Shown here: positions 1 through 8,336 of the stretch, piece after piece
Numbering within the stretch: the first letter of the stretch is position 1
How the letters are laid out: the number at the start of each line of letters is the position of its first letter
NCBI RefSeq assembly: GCF_006152065.1
Contig: NZ_VDFW01000006.1
Location: 124,001-188,000, forward strand
Origin: Amycolatopsis alkalitolerans
GTDB taxonomy: Bacteria; Actinomycetota; Actinomycetes; Mycobacteriales; Pseudonocardiaceae
Direction: 5' to 3'
DNA length: 64,000 nt
Notes under the pieces: model-generated
Database searches by the model: none
The model's input: only the letters and a program-made list of their open reading frames with translations
Told to the model about the DNA's origin: nothing
Position numbers and translations under genes: made by a program

Positions 1-762
1 GACCTGGTCGGGCTCGACCCGAAACAGTTCCACGGCCGCTACCCGCGCCAGCTCTCCGGCGGCCAGCAGCAGCGTGTCGGCGTCGCGCGGGCGCTCGCCG
101 CGGACCCGCCGGTGCTGCTGATGGACGAACCGTTCGGCGCGGTCGACCCGATCACCCGTGGCAACCTGCAGGACGAGTTGCTGCGCCTGCAGTCCGACCT
201 GCACAAGACGATCGTGTTCGTCACGCACGACTTCGACGAGGCCGTGAAGCTCGGCGACAAGATCGCGGTGCTGGGCAACCAGTCGAAGATCCTGCAGTAC
301 GACACCCCGGACGCGATCCTCGCCAATCCGGCCGACGACACGGTGGCCGGGTTCGTCGGCGCCGGTGCGTCGTTGAAGCAGCTGACCTTGCTGCGTGTCC
401 GGGACGTCGAACTCGACCAGGCGCCGCTGACCGCGTCGATCAGCGAGTCCCCGGCCTCCGTGCGGCAGAAGCTCGCCGAGAAGAACGCCAAGTACGTGCT
501 CGTGCTCGACGAGCGGCGGCGTCCCGTCCGGTGGGTGCACCTTCGTGAGCTCGGCGGCGCGTCCTCGCTGGGCACGGCCGGTAAACCGCTGTCCGATCTG
601 GTGAGCCTGCAGTCGACGCTGCAGGACGCGCTCGAGGCGATGCTCGTCGAGGGCGGTGGGGTGCCGGTGACCGGTTCGCGTGGCGAGTATGTCGGGACGA
701 TCCACCTCGACACCGTGATGGCGACGATCCAGCGTCTCCGTGAGGAGCACGCCGAATCATGA
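1..762 (+). CDS. Glycine betaine/choline-type ABC transporter ATPase (5' end outside window)
   Basis: Energises uptake of a quaternary amine or similar compatible solute together with the next two genes. The open frame runs from the first base, so the N-terminus and Walker A are missing. Visible are the signature LSGGQQQR, a Walker B region ending LLMDEPFGAVDP, and a switch histidine in FVTHDFDEA. The last ~110 residues form a CBS-like region (AEKNAKYVLVLDERRRPVRWV), as in ProV/OpuCA ATPases where CBS domains sense ionic strength. The stop overlaps the next start (ATGA), so translation is coupled. Family assignment is firm; the substrate is inferred from the partner genes. Confidence 0.93.
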   Translation, partial: DLVGLDPKQFHGRYPRQLSGGQQQRVGVARALAADPPVLLMDEPFGAVDPITRGNLQDELLRLQSDLHKTIVFVTHDFDEAVKLGDKIAVLGNQSKILQYDTPDAILANPADDTVAGFVGAGASLKQLTLLRVRDVELDQAPLTASISESPASVRQKLAEKNAKYVLVLDERRRPVRWVHLRELGGASSLGTAGKPLSDLVSLQSTLQDALEAMLVEGGGVPVTGSRGEYVGTIHLDTVMATIQRLREEHAES

Positions 763-1538
763 CGACCACCACCATCGAACGCGGTTTCTCGACCGAATCC
801 GGTTCGCGGCGCGCCGACCGCGGCCGGTTCATCGCCCAGCCGCTCGCCGTGGTCGTCATCGTCGCCGCGGTGCTCATCTGGGCGCTGAACCGGGACAACG
901 ACGCGATCGAAGCGAAGAACCTGAACCTCCCCACGCTGCTGCATGCCACCTGGCAGCATCTGCTGATCACCGTCGCGGTGGCGGCGATCGTGGTGGTGGT
1001 CGCGGTGCCGCTGGGCATGCTGCTGACCCGTCCACGCGCGCGCCGTGTCGCACCGGTGTTCCTGGTCATCGCGAACATCGGCCAGGCCGCGCCCGCGCTC
1101 GGCATGATCGTGCTGTTCTTCCTGTGGACCAGCTGGGAAGGCTTCTGGTGCGCGGTGCTGCCGCTCGCCTTCTATTCGCTGCTTCCCGTGCTGCGCAACA
1201 CGATCGTCGGTATCGAGGCGGTCGATCCGGCGCTCATCGACGCCGGTCGGGGGATCGGGATGTCGGGTGCTTCGGTGTTGCTGCGGATCGAAATGCCGCT
1301 GGCGGTACCGCTGATCCTGGCCGGTCTGCGGACTTCCCTCGTGCTGGCTGTCGGCACCGCGACACTCGCGTTCTTCGTCAACGGCGGTGGGCTCGGCGAG
1401 CTGATCGACACCGGGTACAAGCTCAACCGCGTGCCCGTCCTGATCACCGGCGCGGTACTCGCGGTGGGCCTGGCGCTGCTGGTCGACTGGATCGGCGCCG
1501 TGCTCGAGCAGGTATTCGGACCTAGGGGGCTCAAGTGA
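759..1538 (+). CDS. Glycine betaine/choline-type ABC transporter permease
   Basis: Inner-membrane permease of the ProW/OpuCB type, 259 aa with about six hydrophobic segments. The coupling loop is recognisable around ALIDAGRGIGMSGASVLLRIEMPLAVP, matching the EAA motif of binding-protein-dependent permeases. A hydrophilic N-terminus of ~28 residues precedes the first membrane segment. It overlaps the ATPase gene by four bases and its own stop overlaps the following GTG start, so the three genes form one coupled operon. A second permease, typical of OpuC systems, may lie upstream outside the window. Confidence 0.93.
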   Translation: MTTTTIERGFSTESGSRRADRGRFIAQPLAVVVIVAAVLIWALNRDNDAIEAKNLNLPTLLHATWQHLLITVAVAAIVVVVAVPLGMLLTRPRARRVAPVFLVIANIGQAAPALGMIVLFFLWTSWEGFWCAVLPLAFYSLLPVLRNTIVGIEAVDPALIDAGRGIGMSGASVLLRIEMPLAVPLILAGLRTSLVLAVGTATLAFFVNGGGLGELIDTGYKLNRVPVLITGAVLAVGLALLVDWIGAVLEQVFGPRGLK

Positions 1539-2497
1539 AGCATCGGCTCAAGGCGCTGTTCGGCACGGTACTGCTGGCTTCGTCGCTGACCGCCTGTGGT
1601 CTGGACGTCAACGCGGCCCTGCCGTACAACGTGCAACCGGGCTCGATCCGCCCGGTGCCGAGCCTGGAGGGGCTGAAGGTGACGGTGGGGTCGAAGGACT
1701 TCACCGAGAACATCATCCTCGGCTACCTGGCGGAACTCGCGTTGTCGGCGGCGGGCGCGCACGTGATCGACCTGACGAACATCTCCGGTTCCAACAGCGC
1801 GCGGCAGGCCTTGCTCAACGGGCAGATCAACCTGTCCTGGGAGTACACCGGCACCGGCTGGATCTCGTATCAGGGCAACACCACGCCGATCCCCGACGAG
1901 CAAGCCCAGTACGACGCGGTGAAAGCGGCTGACGAGAAAGAGTTCGGCATCACCTGGCTCCCCTACTCGCCGCTGAACGACACGTACGCGTTCGGCACCA
2001 CCGAGGCCTACGCCGCCGCGCACAATCTCAAGACCAATTCGGACATGACGGCGTTCCTCAAGCAGCATCCCGACCAGGCGGTGTTCTGCGTGGAGACCGA
2101 GTTCGCGAGCCGGCAGGACGGGATGCCGGGCGTGCAGAAGACCTACGGGTTCCCGACCACGAACATCAAGACGTTCGGCACCGGCGCGGTCTACGCCGCG
2201 ATCGCGAACGGCACCTGCAACTTCGGCGAGATCTTCACGACCGACGGCCGGATCGCCGGGCTGCACCTGCGCGTGTTGCAGGACGACAAGAAGTTCTTCC
2301 CGCAGTACAACGCCGCGGTGACGATGAAGAAGTCCTATCTGCAGGCGCACCCCGCGCTCGCCGGCGTGCTCGTCCCGGTGGGGAAGGCCATGGACAACGA
2401 GCAGATGATCGAACTCTGCAAGGAGGTCGACGTCGACGGCAAGGACCCCGGTGAGGTCGCCCGCGACTGGATGATCTCCAAGGGCTTCATCAAGTGA
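1535..2497 (+). CDS. Substrate-binding lipoprotein of the glycine betaine-type ABC transporter
   Basis: Extracytoplasmic solute receptor of 320 aa. A lipoprotein signal is clear: KHRLKALFG, a hydrophobic stretch, then SSLTAC with the lipidated cysteine at about residue 21. The mature part begins with VTVGSKDFTENIILGYLAE, the conserved opening of OpuAC/ProX-type binding proteins (PF04069). The GTG start overlaps the permease stop. Whether the ligand is glycine betaine, choline or another compound cannot be told from sequence; the aromatic cage residues would need alignment. The gene ends three bases before a convergent neighbour, with no terminator hairpin visible between them. Confidence 0.92.
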   Translation: MKHRLKALFGTVLLASSLTACGLDVNAALPYNVQPGSIRPVPSLEGLKVTVGSKDFTENIILGYLAELALSAAGAHVIDLTNISGSNSARQALLNGQINLSWEYTGTGWISYQGNTTPIPDEQAQYDAVKAADEKEFGITWLPYSPLNDTYAFGTTEAYAAAHNLKTNSDMTAFLKQHPDQAVFCVETEFASRQDGMPGVQKTYGFPTTNIKTFGTGAVYAAIANGTCNFGEIFTTDGRIAGLHLRVLQDDKKFFPQYNAAVTMKKSYLQAHPALAGVLVPVGKAMDNEQMIELCKEVDVDGKDPGEVARDWMISKGFIK

Positions 2498-2500
2498 CGG

Positions 2501-2962
2501 TCACACCCCGAGGCGTTTGAGGATTTGGGTTTCCAGGCGCTCCAGTTCGGTGGTCACGGCCTGGTGGGCGGCCTTGCGACGGGCGGCAGGCATGCGTTCC
2601 GCCGCGCGTACCGCGGCCGTCAGTTGTTCGAGCGTCGCCTGCGCGTCGGCGGCGAACTTCTGGTCGTCCTCGCTCGCGCGTTCGGACTTGCGCAGGTCCG
2701 CCACCGCCTCGGACACGCCGGCGATGCGGGCCAGCAGCCCCGCGCCGCGGCCGGTGAACTCGGGCAGCCGTTCGACGGGCACACCGAGCCGGCGCGCCTG
2801 GTACCGGTCGTAGGCGTCGCGCGCGGCGCCGGCCGCGCGTACCGCGAAAGGCGCGAGCACCGGCGCCACCGCCGGCACGATGATCTTGGCGACGGAGACG
2901 GCGTTGCGGGCCTTCTTCGGCGTCAGACCCTTGCTCGCCTCGCCGGACTTCTTGCGTGCCAT
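2501..2962 (-). CDS. DUF6474-like conserved actinobacterial protein
   Basis: A 153-aa basic, alanine-rich, probably helical protein with no enzyme motif. It opens with a lysine-rich tail (ARKKSGEASKGLTPKKA), followed by an amphipathic or weakly hydrophobic stretch (AKIIVPAVAPVLAPFAV) and two long charged helices likely to form a coiled coil (residues ~85-150). The pattern matches proteins catalogued as DUF6474 in Actinobacteria, recalled from family knowledge. Function is unknown. It is convergent with the ABC operon and divergent from the nuclease-like gene, so its promoter lies within about 80 bases. Confidence 0.85.
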   Translation of the reverse strand: MARKKSGEASKGLTPKKARNAVSVAKIIVPAVAPVLAPFAVRAAGAARDAYDRYQARRLGVPVERLPEFTGRGAGLLARIAGVSEAVADLRKSERASEDDQKFAADAQATLEQLTAAVRAAERMPAARRKAAHQAVTTELERLETQILKRLGV

Positions 2963-3046
2963 GGCTAGAACTTACTGGTCGTCCTGCCCGCGGGCACGCC
3001 GGACGCAGGTCAATTCTTGTCGGTGGGTGCTTCTACAGTGGTGAAC

Positions 3047-4678
3047 ATGGAAACAGAGGTGCTGCTCGACGCCGGGGCGGTGACGCGCTGCCGGCGCCGG
3101 GTGCACCTCGAAGCCGATCCGTCGATGCGCGGCACCCCGCTCGCACCGCCCGATCCGGCCGGTGAGCAGCGCCGGGCCGACGCCGCCGCGCACCGGATGG
3201 AGATCCGGCGGCGGCTCGTCGAGGCCGTCCCGGGTGACTGGGTGACGGTGCCGCGCGAACTGCCCGCGCGCGAACGCGCCCGCATCACCGAGCAGGCGCT
3301 GGCCGACGGCGCCTCCCGTATCTGGGGCGCGTTGCTGCCGGCGGATCAGGTGGGGCATCGCCGCGGTGGTGCCGAGCTGCTGATCCGCGCCGGCGAGGGG
3401 TACCTGCCGCTGCTCGTCGTCCGGCACCGCATCACCGATCCCGGTGCGGGAGCGGTCACCGCGCCGCCCACCGAACTCGATCCGGCGCGCGCGGTCGTCG
3501 ACGAGCAGCGCAAGGTCCGCTCCCAGCCGAGGGATCAGCTCCGGCTCGCGCACCTGCGCCGCATGCTCGAGGCGCTGGGCCTCGCCGCGCACCAGCCGCT
3601 CGGCGGGGTCATCGGGCTCGATGCCGACGTGGTGCTCTGGCACGACCTGGCCGCGCCCACCTGGCCAGGCGGCCGCAGCGCGCTGGCGGAGTACGACGCC
3701 CGCTTCGCCGACCGGGTGGCGGTCGCGCGGGCGGCGGCCACCGGTGCGCCCGCGCTCGCCGAGCCGTCGCGCATCCTCGAATGCCGCAGCTGCCCCTGGT
3801 GGCCGACGTGCGAGGCCGAGCTGCGCGCGGTCCGGGACGTGAGCCTGGTCGTGCGCGGCGAGGACGCGGTGGAGCTGCGCCGTGCCGGGGTGTCCACTGT
3901 GGACAAGCTGGCCGCGCTCGACCCGGCGGACGAGCCGCCCATCGTCTGGACCTCGGGCCCCTTCGCCGACGCGGTCGCGCTCGCGCGGGCGTGGCTCGCG
4001 GATCTGACGGTGGTGCGCCGGGTCCCCGAGGTCACGGTCCCGCGCGGCGACGTCGAGGTCGACGTGGACATGGAAAGCTTCGGCGAGTCGGGTGCGTACC
4101 TGTGGGGTTGCCTGCTGTCCGGGGCCGATATCGGGATGGCCAGGGGTTACCGCTCGTTCGTCACCTGGGATCCACTGCCCACAGTGGACGAAGCCAGGTC
4201 GTTCGCCGAGTTCTGGGCCTGGCTGCGGGAAGTGCGGGAGCGTACGGCCGCGGCGGGCCTGACGTTCCGCGCGTACTGCTACAACGCGATGGCCGAGAAC
4301 CGCTGGCTGTTCGGCTCGGTGGACCGGTTCGCGGGTCTGGACGGCATCCCGGCCAAGCGCGAGGTCCAGTCGTTTGTGGACTCCGCAGAGTGGGTGGACC
4401 TGTTCCGCGCGGTGTCGGACCAGTTCCTGTGCTCGCGCGGTAAGGGGCTGAAGGTGGTCGCCCCGGTGGCCGGGTTCAGCTGGCGCGATCCGGAAGCGGG
4501 CGGCGAGGCCTCGATGCGCTGGTACCGCGATGCCGTCGGCATGGACGGCGCCGAACTCGACCAGGCGCAGCGCAAGCGCCTGCTGCGCTACAACGAGGAC
4601 GACGTGCGCGCCACCCAGGTGCTACGCCACTGGATGTCCGGCCCCGCCAACGAAATCCCCTACATGAACGACCTATAA
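3047..4678 (+). CDS. TM0106-family RecB-like putative nuclease with C-terminal RNase H-like domain
   Basis: Large 543-aa protein joining a Cas4/RecB-like N-terminal half to a C-terminal RNase H-like (YprB/DEDD) half. Four cysteines sit where Cas4/AddB-type iron-sulfur nucleases place them: C15 near the start and C246, C249, C255 in ECRSCPWWPTCE. The C-terminal half shows acidic positions of an exonuclease fold in VDVDMESFGE, WVDLFRAV and YNEDDVRAT. Odd: the PD-(D/E)XK core near residues 110-128 reads AELLIRAGEGYLPLLVVRHR, with no lysine of the ExK motif. The ATG start was chosen over an upstream TTG/GTG because the conserved family sequence begins there. Role in DNA metabolism is inferred only. 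Confidence 0.88.
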   Translation: METEVLLDAGAVTRCRRRVHLEADPSMRGTPLAPPDPAGEQRRADAAAHRMEIRRRLVEAVPGDWVTVPRELPARERARITEQALADGASRIWGALLPADQVGHRRGGAELLIRAGEGYLPLLVVRHRITDPGAGAVTAPPTELDPARAVVDEQRKVRSQPRDQLRLAHLRRMLEALGLAAHQPLGGVIGLDADVVLWHDLAAPTWPGGRSALAEYDARFADRVAVARAAATGAPALAEPSRILECRSCPWWPTCEAELRAVRDVSLVVRGEDAVELRRAGVSTVDKLAALDPADEPPIVWTSGPFADAVALARAWLADLTVVRRVPEVTVPRGDVEVDVDMESFGESGAYLWGCLLSGADIGMARGYRSFVTWDPLPTVDEARSFAEFWAWLREVRERTAAAGLTFRAYCYNAMAENRWLFGSVDRFAGLDGIPAKREVQSFVDSAEWVDLFRAVSDQFLCSRGKGLKVVAPVAGFSWRDPEAGGEASMRWYRDAVGMDGAELDQAQRKRLLRYNEDDVRATQVLRHWMSGPANEIPYMNDL

Positions 4679-4691
4679 CCCACGCGAATCC

Positions 4692-4706
4692 CCCGCGCCG
4701 CGCGGG
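4692..4706. terminator. GC hairpin between convergent genes
   Basis: CCCGCG, a 3-nt loop and CGCGGG form a perfect six-pair stem in the 32-bp gap between the nuclease stop and the convergent SDR stop. There is no T-run, which is usual in high-GC actinomycetes. A shared bidirectional terminator is plausible but unproven. Confidence 0.4.
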
Positions 4707-4710
4707 TGCG

Positions 4711-5469
4711 CTACCGCGGTGCCATCCGGATCGCGCCGTCCATGCGGATGACCTCGCCGTTGAGGTAGTCGTGCTCGATGATGTCGACGGCCAGTTGCGC
4801 ATATTCGCCCGGCCGCCCGAGCCGCTTCGGGAAAGGCACGCTCGCGGCGAGCCCCGCCCGGAACTCCTCGCTGATCGTCGCGAGCATCGGGGTTTCGACG
4901 ATGCCGGGCGCGATGGTCACCACGCGGACGCCCTGCGAAGCGAGGTCACGCGCAGCAGGCAGGGTCATGCTCACGACCCCGCCCTTCGAGGCCGAATACG
5001 CGACCTGCCCGATCTGCCCGTCGAACGCCGCGACGGACGCGGTGTTGACGATGACCCCGCGAGCGTCGTCCTCGAGCGGCTCGGTCTTGGCGATCGCCTC
5101 GGCCGCGAGCGTGATGACGTTGAACGTGCCGATCAGGTTGATCTCGATGACCTTCCGGAACAGGTCGAGATCATGCGTGCCCCGCTTCGACAGGATGCGC
5201 GCCGACGGGCCGATGCCCGCGCAGTTGACGACGGTGCGCAGCGGCACCCCCGCCGAGGACGCCCGCTCGACGGCGGCCTGCACCTGATCGGGCACGGTCA
5301 CGTCGGTCTCGACATAGGTCACGCCGGCCACCTCGGGCGCCTTCTCGATCCCACCCGCGAGGTCGAGCGCGAACACCCGCGCACCCTTGGCCGCCAGCGC
5401 CGTCGCGGTCGCCCCGCCGAGGCCGGAAGCGCCACCGGTGACGATCGCCGCCGTGTCCGTGATCCGCAT
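4711..5469 (-). CDS. SDR-family dehydrogenase (3-hydroxyacyl-CoA dehydrogenase type 2-like)
   Basis: NAD(P)-dependent short-chain dehydrogenase of 252 aa. It shows the Rossmann motif TGGASGLGGATA near residue 9, NCAGIG in the middle, a catalytic serine in NTASVAA, and the YSASKGG tyrosine-lysine pair. The overall pattern resembles type 2 3-hydroxyacyl-CoA dehydrogenases (HSD17B10-like) used in fatty-acid or branched-chain oxidation; this substrate class is inferred. The start MRITDTAAIV was chosen over an upstream GTG-type extension because GGAGAGGAACGAC gives a good ribosome-binding site just before it. The gene is monocistronic and divergent from the UDP-glucose dehydrogenase gene. Confidence 0.92.
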   Translation of the reverse strand: MRITDTAAIVTGGASGLGGATATALAAKGARVFALDLAGGIEKAPEVAGVTYVETDVTVPDQVQAAVERASSAGVPLRTVVNCAGIGPSARILSKRGTHDLDLFRKVIEINLIGTFNVITLAAEAIAKTEPLEDDARGVIVNTASVAAFDGQIGQVAYSASKGGVVSMTLPAARDLASQGVRVVTIAPGIVETPMLATISEEFRAGLAASVPFPKRLGRPGEYAQLAVDIIEHDYLNGEVIRMDGAIRMAPR

Positions 5470-5616
5470 GTCGTTCCTCTCCGAGTCCGCTGGAAACCTC
5501 AGGTTAACGTTCGTTCGCATACGCGCTGCGTGGCCCTCCTCACCCGTCGCGCTAAGTATTCGGGGCGGACCCCTGCAGTTAGCACGGTCGTCAACTCCGG
5601 ATGCGACCTTCGCACC
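5470..5616. promoter_or_regulatory. Divergent promoter region, SDR / UDP-glucose dehydrogenase
   Basis: 147-bp region serving two divergent genes. It contains TTAACGTTCGTTCGCATACG close to the SDR start, with two CGTTCG-type repeats that could be a TetR-family operator. No confident -10/-35 pair could be assigned to either gene. Confidence 0.3.
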
Positions 5617-6915
5617 ATGGGCTCAGCTCGGATCGTCGTCATCGGCACCGGATACGTCGGCCTGACCACCGGGGCGTGCCTCGCCAGCCTCGGGCACCAG
5701 GTCACCTGCGTGGACGTCGACGGGGCGAAGGTGGCCAGACTCGCGGCCGGGCAGGTCGACATCCTCGAACCCGGGCTCGAAGAACTCGTCGCCCGCGGGC
5801 TCGCGACCGGGCGGCTGCACTTCGTGCTCAGTTCCCGCAGCGCGGTCGTCGAGGCGGAGGGCGTGTTCCTGTGCGTGCCGACGCCGATGGGCGCGGGCGG
5901 CGCCGCCGACCTGCGCGCGGTCGAAGCCGTCATCGACGAGATCTCCGGCTCGCTGCCCGCCGGATGTGCCGTGATCACCAAGTCGACCGTCCCGGTCGGC
6001 ACCGCGCAGCGTATCCGCGCGCTCCTCGGCCGCGGTGACGTGCCGGTCGTGGCGAACCCCGAGTTCCTGCGCGAGGGCACCGCGGTCAGCGACTTCCTCA
6101 ACCCCGACCGGATCGTGGTCGGCTCGGACGAGGAGCACGCCGCCCGCTGGGTCGCCGAGCTGTACACCGATCTCGCCGCGCCGAGTGTGGTCACCGACGC
6201 GGCGAGCGCCGAACTCGTCAAGTACGCGGCGAACTGCTTCCTCGCGATGAAACTGTCCTATGTGAACGCCGTCGCCGAACTGTGCGAGCGCCTCGGCGCG
6301 GACATCGAGTCGGTCACCGAGGGCATGGGCTACGACCGGCGGATCGGCCGGTCCTTCCTCAAACCCGGTCCGGGCTGGGGCGGCTCCTGCCTGCCGAAGG
6401 ACACGCACGCGCTCGTCCAGGTCGCGGAGTCGGTCGGCTTCGACTTCTCCCTGCTTTCGGCCGCGATCGGGGAGAACATCGCGCAGCGGGACCGGATCGT
6501 CGCGAAGATCGCCGGCACCGTCGGCGGCAGCCTCACCGGGGCCCGCGTCGGCGTGCTCGGCCTCGCGTTCAAGGCGGGCACCAACGACCTGCGTGATTCG
6601 CCGGCGCTGTCGGTGACCGCGATGCTTGCCGCACACGGCGCCGAAGTCACCGCCTACGACCCGGCGGTCGGCGGCGAGCTTCCCGGGATGCGTATCGTGG
6701 ACGATCCGTACCAGACGGCGAAGGGCGCGGACGCGATCGTCGTGCTGACCGAGTGGGACGAATTCTGCCGGCTCGACTGGACCTACATCGCGGACCTCAT
6801 GCACGGCGATTCCGTTGTGGACACTCGCAACCTCCTCGACCCGCAGGCAGTCCTCGGCGCCGGGCTCACCTGGCTCGGCCTCGGCCGCCCGCGCGCCCGC
6901 GTCCTGGCCCGCTAA
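5617..6915 (+). CDS. UDP-glucose 6-dehydrogenase
   Basis: Oxidises UDP-glucose to UDP-glucuronate with two NAD+, supplying a precursor for surface polysaccharides or glycosylated products. The 432-aa protein starts with the NAD-binding motif VVIGTGYVGLTTGACLA, has the substrate/hinge region VKYAANCFLAMKLSYVNAVAE, the catalytic cysteine in GWGGSCLPKD, and the C-terminal nucleotide-binding region GLAFKAGTNDLRDSPA. The frame stays open ~280 codons further upstream, but that is antisense to the SDR gene. The first ATG that directly precedes the Rossmann strand was therefore taken. No polysaccharide genes adjoin it; the nearest lie ~6 kb away. Confidence 0.95.
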   Translation: MGSARIVVIGTGYVGLTTGACLASLGHQVTCVDVDGAKVARLAAGQVDILEPGLEELVARGLATGRLHFVLSSRSAVVEAEGVFLCVPTPMGAGGAADLRAVEAVIDEISGSLPAGCAVITKSTVPVGTAQRIRALLGRGDVPVVANPEFLREGTAVSDFLNPDRIVVGSDEEHAARWVAELYTDLAAPSVVTDAASAELVKYAANCFLAMKLSYVNAVAELCERLGADIESVTEGMGYDRRIGRSFLKPGPGWGGSCLPKDTHALVQVAESVGFDFSLLSAAIGENIAQRDRIVAKIAGTVGGSLTGARVGVLGLAFKAGTNDLRDSPALSVTAMLAAHGAEVTAYDPAVGGELPGMRIVDDPYQTAKGADAIVVLTEWDEFCRLDWTYIADLMHGDSVVDTRNLLDPQAVLGAGLTWLGLGRPRARVLAR

Positions 6916-7772
6916 GGCTGTTGGAGCAACCAGAACTCGATGCCCTGGTTGTCCACGCAGTCCGCCGTCAGGCCATAGGGATACTGCTCCGCGTCACCGG
7001 CTTGCCCGCCGAGTTCGCGTACACGGGCGAGAGCGGCTTCGAGGTCGTCGACGGCGTACATCAGCTTCCAGCCGACCTGCCGTCCCGGGCCGCCCCACAA
7101 CCCGCCGAAGAGGCCGTTGCCCTGGACATTCCAGCCGCCTTCGACGGTGCCCGGCGAGAACTGCCAGCCCAGCACGCCGCGGTAGAACCGCTTGGCGGCC
7201 TCGTCATCCGGCACCTGGAACGTGAAGTACGCCGCTTCGCCGTGTCGCGGCCCGGTGCCGGCCGGTGTGCGGGGCGAGACCAGCCACCGCTGGCCGAACG
7301 GGTCGCGGAGGCGGCCGGTGCGCCCGTGCCCACGGTCCTCGACCGGACCGATCTGCTCCGCGCCCCGTGCCACCGCCCGCTCGACCACATCGTCCACATC
7401 GGACACCTCAACCCGGATGGACGCGCCACCGGGCGAGGCGACATGGCCGATCTCCGGGGACTCGTCCGCCAGCATCAGCACCGCGTCGCCGATCGCCAGT
7501 TCCGCGTGGCCGATCCGGCCGTCGTGCATCACGATCGGCTCGCCGCGCCGGGTCGCGCCGAACACCTCGACGTAGAACTCGATCGCCCGCCGCGTGTCGG
7601 ACACCGCCAGGTACGGGGTCAGGGAATGCAGTTGCGCCGGTGCTTCGGTCGTCGTCATCTCTCCTCCATCCAGGATCGCGTGCTGCAACCTCTCGCGTAG
7701 TTCGGCGGCGAACCGGGGTTCGGGATCGACCGGGCGCACCGGCGCGCGGAGGGCGTCGAACGGATCAGTCAT
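6912..7772 (-). CDS. Two-domain VOC (glyoxalase/bleomycin-resistance fold) protein
   Basis: A 286-aa protein with two tandem vicinal-oxygen-chelate domains (about residues 45-165 and 175-285). The first opens SLTPYLAVSDTRRAIEFYVEVFGA and ends GRLRDPFGQRWLV, typical of PhnB-like repeats; the second has AAYFTFQVPDDEAAKRFYRGVLGW. The ~35 residues before domain 1 (DPFDALRAPVRPVDPEPRFAAELRERLQ) are not VOC. The gene overlaps the stop of the upstream sigma factor gene by eight bases, so the two are co-translated. Starts GTG or ATG are adjacent; ATG was used. Ligand and reaction unknown. Confidence 0.9.
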   Translation of the reverse strand: MTDPFDALRAPVRPVDPEPRFAAELRERLQHAILDGGEMTTTEAPAQLHSLTPYLAVSDTRRAIEFYVEVFGATRRGEPIVMHDGRIGHAELAIGDAVLMLADESPEIGHVASPGGASIRVEVSDVDDVVERAVARGAEQIGPVEDRGHGRTGRLRDPFGQRWLVSPRTPAGTGPRHGEAAYFTFQVPDDEAAKRFYRGVLGWQFSPGTVEGGWNVQGNGLFGGLWGGPGRQVGWKLMYAVDDLEAALARVRELGGQAGDAEQYPYGLTADCVDNQGIEFWLLQQP

Positions 7773-8283
7773 CACGGCCCTCCTTCTCCAGGTAGGCGGC
7801 GCGGAACGCGGCCCGCGCCCGCACCAGCAAGGCTTCCGTCGCGTGCACCGTCCGGCCCAGCAGGTGCGCCACCTCCGGCACGCCGAGCCCGTCGAGATAC
7901 CGCAACGTCAAGGCGGCCCGGTGGTGCGCACCGAGTTCGGCGAGCACCTCCCGGGCCAGCAACGCGTCGAGTTCGGAATCCCACGGGTCCACGGTCTCGG
8001 CCTCCCGCACGAGACGCAGCCCGCGCTCCTCCCGCTCCCGCCGGCGCCAGTGGTCGACCAGTTTGTGCCGGGCGACGCCGATGAGCCACGGCGTGCTCAC
8101 CGGCGGCGCGCCCGCCCTCCGGCAGGCGGTCACCGCGCCGAGGAACGTCTCCGAAGTCAGTTCCTCGGCCACGGCGCGATTCCCGCACCGGGACAGCAGG
8201 TACCCGTACACCTCCGGCAGCGCCGCCTCGTACACCTCGAGCAGCGCGAACGCCGGGTCCGGTCGCACCTGCGGTTCGCTCAC
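7765..8283 (-). CDS. ECF-family RNA polymerase sigma factor
   Basis: A 172-aa group-4 sigma factor. Region 2 is visible at residues ~15-75 (YGYLLSRCGNRAVAEELTSETFLGAV, then PWLIGVARHKLVDHWRR), and region 4 at ~110-165 (HHRAALTLRYLDGLGVPEVAHLLGRTVHATEALLVRARAAF). No anti-sigma gene adjoins it. Instead the downstream overlapping gene encodes a VOC protein carrying an extra N-terminal segment, which may be the functional partner. This pairing is inference. Its regulon cannot be told from the window. Confidence 0.93.
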   Translation of the reverse strand: MSEPQVRPDPAFALLEVYEAALPEVYGYLLSRCGNRAVAEELTSETFLGAVTACRRAGAPPVSTPWLIGVARHKLVDHWRRREREERGLRLVREAETVDPWDSELDALLAREVLAELGAHHRAALTLRYLDGLGVPEVAHLLGRTVHATEALLVRARAAFRAAYLEKEGRDD

Positions 8284-8336
8284 ATCCCCATCGTCGTCCG
8301 GGAGCGGGCTTCTCCGACGGGCCGAACCGGACTTTT

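Noticed and set aside
4771-5616. N-terminal extension of the UDP-glucose dehydrogenase frame
   Set aside because: It lies antisense to the SDR gene and the dehydrogenase fold begins exactly at the internal ATG.
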